Shown piece by piece: positions 58,354 to 64,000 of a stretch of 64,000 bases of DNA; the stretch's first letter is position 1; each line of letters opens with the position of its first letter. The DNA comes from Synaphobranchus kaupii (Eukaryota; Chordata; Actinopteri; Anguilliformes; Synaphobranchidae). The translations under genes were made by a program, and so were the position numbers. Below the pieces are notes generated by a model that was not told the origin of the DNA, did no database searches, and was given only the letters and a program-made list of their open reading frames with translations. The stretch is taken from assembly GCA_029718625.1 (NCBI GenBank), contig CM056376.1, positions 107,909,105 through 107,973,104 on the forward strand, written 5' to 3'.

Positions 58354-58369
58354 GTGGGACAACGCCCTC

Positions 58370-58735
58370 CTTCATCTCTCCTCCTCTCTTCTTTTCCTCC
58401 TCACTTGTTCCCCTTTATGTTGTATGTCCTCCATTTCTTCCTTCCATTTTCCTCATTCTTCTTATCTTGCTCCACTTTTTCACTCTTCAGTTTTGCTCCC
58501 TCTCTCTTTCTCCCACTCTTTCTCTTTTCCTTTTTCTTACTTTCTTCCCTTTCTTTTCTCCCTTACTCTTTTTCTATTATCTCATACTCCTCTTTTTATT
58601 CCCTCTCTCCCTCTCTCTTTCTCTCCAGCACTCTCTATCGCTCTGTTTCTCTCTCCAGCCCTCACTCTCTCCTTCCCTCTCTTCCTTCTCTCCCTCTCTT
58701 TCGTTCTTCCCTCTCTCTCTCACTTTCTCGGGTGA
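58370..58735. repeat. CT-rich polypyrimidine tract
   Basis: Degenerate CTCTTTCTCC-type sequence for about 360 bp just downstream of the QGSAAD exon. The open Ser/Leu/Phe-rich readings, some overlapping the exon in other frames, are shadows. Confidence 0.85.
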
Positions 58736-59811
58736 TGACTCATATCTCTGAGAGATGAAAGAGCAAGGTTAGCGCTGTTGGCGACGTGTGATTGATCCGG
58801 GCCGTGATGCACACTCCGCCAAAGCACACTTCAGGTTTTGTTAAGGACGACGTTAACATTGGCGCTCTGGCCTTGGGTACCATAATAACGGAGCGCAGTT
58901 TGGCACAGGCCCAGGAGCCCAGCGGCTGTGAGCCAGGGCCTGTGCCGGGCCGTGCAGTGGAGGAGACTGGCCTCTAATGACGCTGCACTTCATGCTTTTA
59001 TATTCATACAGCTCTCGTCCAGGAAGACTCACGCTCTTCATGATTTTTTTCCCTCATAAAACTTTATTTATTAATTAATTCATTGAATCATTCATTCATT
59101 GACATGGTCAGGAAGCCCATTTAATCTGCTGAGTACAGATCATAAAAGTCCAAAGTTCTGTCCTTGGTTCATACAGCCTTATCCAGCAGCCATGAGCTCT
59201 AGTGTATACTTCTGCCCTACACGCGACATATTAGATCCATAGGATAGCATGTATAATCAGTGGCATTAATAAACTGAGTGAATTCTCTCTCCCTCTCTCT
59301 CTCCCCCTCTCCCTCTCTGTTTTGTCCTCTCTGTAAACCCCACCAAGGCGCCGCAGTTGAGAAGCTGTTCCCTCGTTTTTCTCTCTGTCCTCGCGGTGAC
59401 TCTCTCCCTGTGGGCTCTGAAAGACTTGTTTCTCTGGATGTACTGACACTTTGTATCTTTGAGTATTCCCCTCCTCTGTCTTTCTCTCCCTCTCTCTCCC
59501 TCTTTACTTTCTCTCAAGATCTCGCTCACCCTCTCCTTCTCTGTCTCTCTTTCACTCTCTCTCTATACCTCTGTTCTTTCCTTCTTTCTTCCTCCCTCTC
59601 TACCTGTCTGTACCTCACAGACTGTGTAGAATGACGTCACAGTGATGTCATGTCTGAGGCGGGGGGGGTGTATCAGCCCCCATGGCCGTCCCAAAATCTT
59701 CTCCTCATCTCCAGCTCTGTTCCTCTCTGCTTTTTAATGCATCTTAAACACCAGCACAGCTTTCTCAGTTCCCACAATTCTCCTCTCTCTCCTCCCTCGC
59801 TCTTTCTCTGT

Positions 59812-60158
59812 TTCACTGTATGTATCTACCTCCCTCATCTCTTTCCCTCACTCACTCTCTGTTTCACTGTATGTCTCTACCTCCCTCATCTCTCCCTCAC
59901 TCTCTCTGTTTCACTGTATGTCTCTACCTCCCTCATCTCTCCCTCACTCTCTCTGTTTCACTGTATGTCTCTAACTCCCTCATCTCTCCCTCACTCTCTC
60001 TGTTTCACTGTATGTCTCTACCTCCCTCATCTCTTTCCCTCACTCACTCTCTCTGTTTCACTGTATGTCTCTACCTCCCTCATCTCTCCCTCACTCTCTC
60101 TGTTTCACTGTATGTCTCTACCTCCCTCATCTCTTTCCCTCACTCGCTCTCTCTGTCT
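59812..60158. repeat. CT-rich minisatellite, 45-50-bp unit
   Basis: About seven copies of TTTCACTGTATGTCTCTACC plus TCCCTCATCTCTCCCTCAC plus TCTCTCTG, some with CTCTTTCCCTCACTCACTC instead of the shorter CTCCCTCAC. Open frames in two phases result from the lack of stops in the unit. Confidence 0.93.
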
Positions 60159-60165
60159 CTACACT

Positions 60166-60402
60166 GCAAAAAAAACTAATCTTAACAAGCATTTTAATCT
60201 TATATTTAGACTTTAGAATCTTATTTCTGTTACTTGTTTGCTAAATAAGACAAACTATCTGCCAGTGGGGTGAGATAGTTTTGCTAATTTCAAGATTTGC
60301 CAGTGGGGTAAGATAATTTCACTTGTCAAGCAAAAAGTAACCTTTGAGAAAAAAATAAATAAGATAAGTTTCATTGCAAGACTAAACCACTTTTTTGCAG
60401 TG
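60166..60402. mobile_element. MITE-like element, CACTGCAAAA ends (copy 2)
   Basis: Begins CACTGCAAAAAAAACTAATC and ends CTTTTTTGCAGTG, with TA directly outside both ends (CTA before, TAC after). Interior similarity to 3846-4103 is high. It has an internal near-duplication of GCCAGTGGGGTGAGATAGTT and GCCAGTGGGGTAAGATAATT. The TA flanks point to Tc1/mariner-type mobilisation. Confidence 0.8.
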
Positions 60403-60604
60403 TACGTCCCTCACATTGTTCTCTCACTCACTCGCTCTCTCTCTGTCTCTTCCTACAGTGGCACGGTTCACTCCATTCTCCAGCACTACTCTCCCCAGTT
60501 CAATTCACCTTTATCTGTGCAGCTCATTTCCATAAAGGACAGAGGTCTCATTACTTTACAGACATTCTGCACTGAAACCAGAGGTTCAGCATCAGGGGGG
60601 TGTC

Positions 60605-60886
60605 ACTGATACACACTCACTTACGCACACACACACATACAGACACACACACTTACGCGCACACACACACACACATACAGACACACTCACTTACGCACAC
60701 ACACGCGCGCACACACACATACAGACACACTCACTTACGCACACACACACACACGCACACACATAGACACTCACTTACGCGCACACACACACACACACAC
60801 ACACACTTACGCACACACACACACACACACACATATACAGCCACACTCACGCACATATAGACACACTCACTTACGCACGGACACCC

Positions 60887-60922
<36 letters not shown>

Positions 60923-60957
60923 GACACACTCACTTACGCACACACAGACACACACAC

Positions 60958-60994
<37 letters not shown>

Positions 60995-61502
60995 GACACA
61001 CACACTTACGCGCACACACACACACACACGCACACATTTACGCGCACACACACACACCCACACACATACAGACACACACACTTACACACACACACACACA
61101 CACACATACAGAGACGCACATTTACTCGCACACACACACACAGACACGCACTTACTCACACACACACACACACACACACATACAGACGCACGCACACACA
61201 CACACATACGCACACATACACACACTTACGCACATACAGACACACACACTTACGCACACACACACACACACACACATACAGACACACACACGCACATACA
61301 GACACACACACTTACGCACACACACACATACAGACACACACTTACGCGCACACACACACATACAGGCACACACACTTACGCACACACATACAGACACTCA
61401 CTTACGCACACACACACGCAGACTCACTTACGCATGCACACACATACATACAGACACACACACACACACACACACACACTTACGCACATACAGACACACG
61501 CA

Positions 61503-61540
<38 letters not shown>

Positions 61541-61632
61541 GACACACACACACACACTCATACAGACACACGCACACGCACACACACACACACACACACA
61601 CATACAGACACACACACTTACGCACACACGCG
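60605..61632. repeat. CA-rich array with CTTACGCACAC and CATACAGACAC units
   Basis: About 1 kb of (CA)n interrupted at irregular 25-60-bp spacing by ACTTACGC and ATACAGACAC. All coding-like frames (THTHT, VCVCV) are artefacts. Confidence 0.95.
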
Positions 61633-61934
61633 CCATTTGTCTCAGCCCATCTCCACACCTCAATGCTGTTCATTACTCCCCCCTCAGAGCCTGCAGGACT
61701 GGGCTCCACTCTAATGCAATCAGCCTGAGCTTACTGTAAAGCCACTTTCAGCTGCAGTCTCCGTAATGCAGTTACACTGCGCACGGCCCTCATACTGCAG
61801 GGGTGTCAAATCGCTCGCCTGATAAAACTCAAGCGCGTCGTATGAAGGAAGGCTCTCTGTTAGGCTCCTCCAGATGAGCTTCATCTTAGTCCAAGCTAAA
61901 AGAAACATTTTATTATTATCAATATTATTCTCTA

Positions 61935-63010
61935 ATATACTTACCCTGTACAATAGTCTCTGTACTACACTTATTCTCTAATGTACTGACCCTGGACTAT
62001 ACTCATTCTGTACTATATACATTCTGTAATGTGCTCACACTGTACAATACTCACCCTGTACTGTAATCATTCTGTAATACTCACACTGTACAACACTCAC
62101 CCTGTACTGTACTCATTCTGTAATACACTCACACTGTACAATACTCACACTGTACTGTACTCATTTTGTAATACTCACACTGTACAATACTCACCATGTA
62201 CTGTACTCATTCTGTAATACTCACACTGTACAATACTCACCCTGTACTGTACTCATTCTGTAATACTCACACTGTACAATACTCACACTGTACAATACTC
62301 ACACTGTACAATACTCACCCTGTACTGTACTCATTCTGTAATACTCACACTGTACAATACTCACCCTGTACTGTACTCATTCTGTAATACACTCACACTG
62401 TACAATACTCACCCTGTACTGTACTCATTCTGTAATACACTCACACTGTACTTTACTCATTTTGTAATACTCACACTGTACAATACTCATCCTGTACTCT
62501 ACTCATTCTGTAATACTCACACTGTACAATACTCATCCTGTACTGTACTCATTCTGTAATACTCACACTGTACAATACTCATCCTGTACTGTACTCATTC
62601 TGTAATACTCACACTGTACAATACTCACCCTGCACTGTACTCCTTCTGTAATACTCACACTGTACAATACTCACCCTGTACTGTACTCATTCTGTAATAC
62701 TCACACTGTACAATACTCACCCTGTACTGTACTCATTCTGTAATACTCACACTGTACAATACTCATCCTGTACTGTACTCATTCTGTAATACTCACACTG
62801 TACAATACTCACCCTGCACTGTACTCCTTCTGTAATACTCACACTGTACAATACTCACCCTGTACTGTACTCATTCTGTAATCCTCACACTGTACAATAC
62901 TCACCCTGTACTGTACGCATTCTGTACAACACTCACCCTGTACTGTACTCATTCTGTAATGCGTACTGTACTCATTCTGTAATGCGTTCACACTGTACAA
63001 CACTCACCCT
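61935..63010. repeat. 46-bp minisatellite array
   Basis: Roughly 23 units of TACTCACACTGTACAATACT plus CACCCTGTACTGTACTCATT plus CTGTAA. Shorter and longer forms arise from repeating the ACACTGTACAATACTC part. The first few units (61935-62040) are diverged, and after 62930 it degenerates into CTGTAATGCG forms. Confidence 0.94.
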
Positions 63011-63746
63011 TGTAGTGCACTCACTGAGGGAAATGGGACAGGCTGGCCTGCAGCGTTCTGTCAGTGATGAGGTGTGTGCGCGCATCACATTTCCCATGAA
63101 GCATGCCACCCAGCAGCACCGTGCTGATTGGAGATCACAGCTCCCTGAGTCCGTGTCGGATATTGGGCTCCACAGTCCAGCAGGCGTCCCAGCTTTGCTC
63201 AGCACGCCACCAATCAATGAGCCCATCAAGATAAAACTCCTCCCCAATGAGCTCTAACTCCTCACATCAATCAATCACATTGCATTACATTTACTTCAGG
63301 GCCATTTGCAGTCAACTGATACGTTGGATTGAGTGCTTCAATGAGATTAAAGAGTTGACCAAAGTGTCCAGACACTGACGTATGAATGTGGATCATTGTT
63401 TATAATGTCTTATAGGGTTTGTAGAGGAAGCCTGGTTCAGCGTATTAATAACCTCATAAATTGAAGTTCCCTTGGCCATGTCCTCGTAGGGCTTCCTTAT
63501 TAGAACCATGCTTTTTGCATAGATAATCAGACTACATTAGAGCTATTCTGCAGTGTATAAATAGCGGTATGCAGTGGCGCTGGTGATCTCTGTCTGAAGA
63601 TGTATTATAGTGGGGCAGGAAAAAAAGCCTCAGACTTCAGCCAAAATCCAGTAAATGGATCATTAAAGAGCCAGCAGGTGTTGTGTTTCCCTGGGTCACG
63701 CGGCTGGTGTCCTTAGTGACCTCCTCTTCCTCCCTCTGGGCTCCAG

Positions 63747-63814
63747 GTTGCTGGCCCAGATTCACGATGAGCTGCTCTTTGAGGTGGAAGACTCGCAGGT
63801 GGAGGACTTCGCAG
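63747..63814 (+). CDS. poln: DNA polymerase nu, motif C exon
   Basis: This 68-bp exon completes the split arginine codon. It encodes LLAQIHDELLFEVEDSQVED followed by FA and one base. QIHDELLFEVED is family-A motif C. The H-D-E triad matches E. coli Pol I His881-Asp882-Glu883, the aspartate being the second catalytic metal ligand. The sequence is almost identical to human polymerase nu at this point. The acceptor is GGGCTCCAG and the donor GCAG|GTGAGC is close to consensus. It enters in phase 2 and leaves in phase 1, so at least one more coding exon is needed. That exon is not in the remaining 186 bases, which show no acceptor or coding signal and must continue past the right edge. Confidence 0.97.
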
Positions 63815-64000
63815 GTGAGCGAGACCATAACCACCCTCTTCCAGAGGTCGACTTAATCTCTGTCATTGTCGACCGTCGCATTTTTTATAGTGATGGCAGG
63901 TCTTTTTTGATTGTATTGACCAGTCTACTTCAGAACATGATCATCGTTAAGAGAAAAAGATGGAAGCACTGTGTGCATCTTTGCAGAATTGACATTTGTC

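Larger units (their letters stand above)
58354..63746. other. poln intron, 5.4 kb, repeat-rich
   Basis: No nested gene is supported. From left to right: a CT-rich tract (58370-58735), about 1 kb of ordinary sequence, the 59.8-kb CT array, a MITE, a CA array, a 46-bp array, and about 700 bp of ordinary sequence before the acceptor CTGGGCTCCAG at 63746. Near 63280 a TTGCATTACATTTAC stretch may be an L2-tail remnant. Confidence 0.75.

Overview
This is vertebrate nuclear DNA, most likely from a ray-finned fish. It has GT-AG introns of 1.6 to 12 kb, very many long (CA)n tracts, tRNA-derived SINEs with an L2-type tail ending in TGTAA repeats, short Tc1-like transposons and a broken non-LTR retrotransposon. 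The SINE tail resembles the UnaL2/UnaSINE type first described in eels, but that is too weak to name a species.

Only one gene can be supported. It is the polymerase-domain part of poln (DNA polymerase nu, family A) on the + strand, in eight exons: 23352-23409, 28010-28087, 39819-39930, 45571-45653, 51032-51163, 56530-56640, 58275-58353 and 63747-63814. All junction phases agree, giving about 240 continuous codons. They carry motif A (DFCQVELR), the O-helix/motif B (R..AK...Y...YG), the QGSAAD helix and motif C (QIHDELLFEVED). The 5' half of the gene must lie left of the window and the last exons right of it. No promoter, start codon or stop codon is visible.

Nearly all the rest is repeat. 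1-2055: 25-bp minisatellite running off the left edge. 2056-5884: SINE, MITE and (CA)n. 5885-17813: about 11.4 kb of a 45-bp minisatellite with nested 0.5-2.5 kb duplications and a Tc1-like insertion. 17814-23351: ordinary DNA with a long (TG)n. 23410-34460: sparse AT-rich intron. 34461-38114: a 24-bp minisatellite split by a decayed LINE. 38278-38821: a second Tc1-like copy. 39604-39794: ATG array. 42480-44531: GA, CT and TG tracts. 47134-50960: old transposon sequence, a 49-bp-arm hairpin, AC tracts and a SINE. 51181-52371: 43-bp minisatellite. 53100-54210: TG tracts. 55515-55774: MITE with perfect 27-bp ends. 56646-58256: 61-bp minisatellite filling a whole intron. 59812-63010: CT, CA and 46-bp arrays.

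The most notable feature is how tandem arrays meet splice sites. The 1634-bp intron before the QGSAAD exon is essentially one minisatellite from donor to acceptor, and each 61-bp unit carries a branch-point-like CTGAC, a pyrimidine tract and a TAG. The 43-bp array starts 18 bases after another donor. No new multi-gene system is visible; the novelty lies in repeat architecture and its possible effect on poln splicing.
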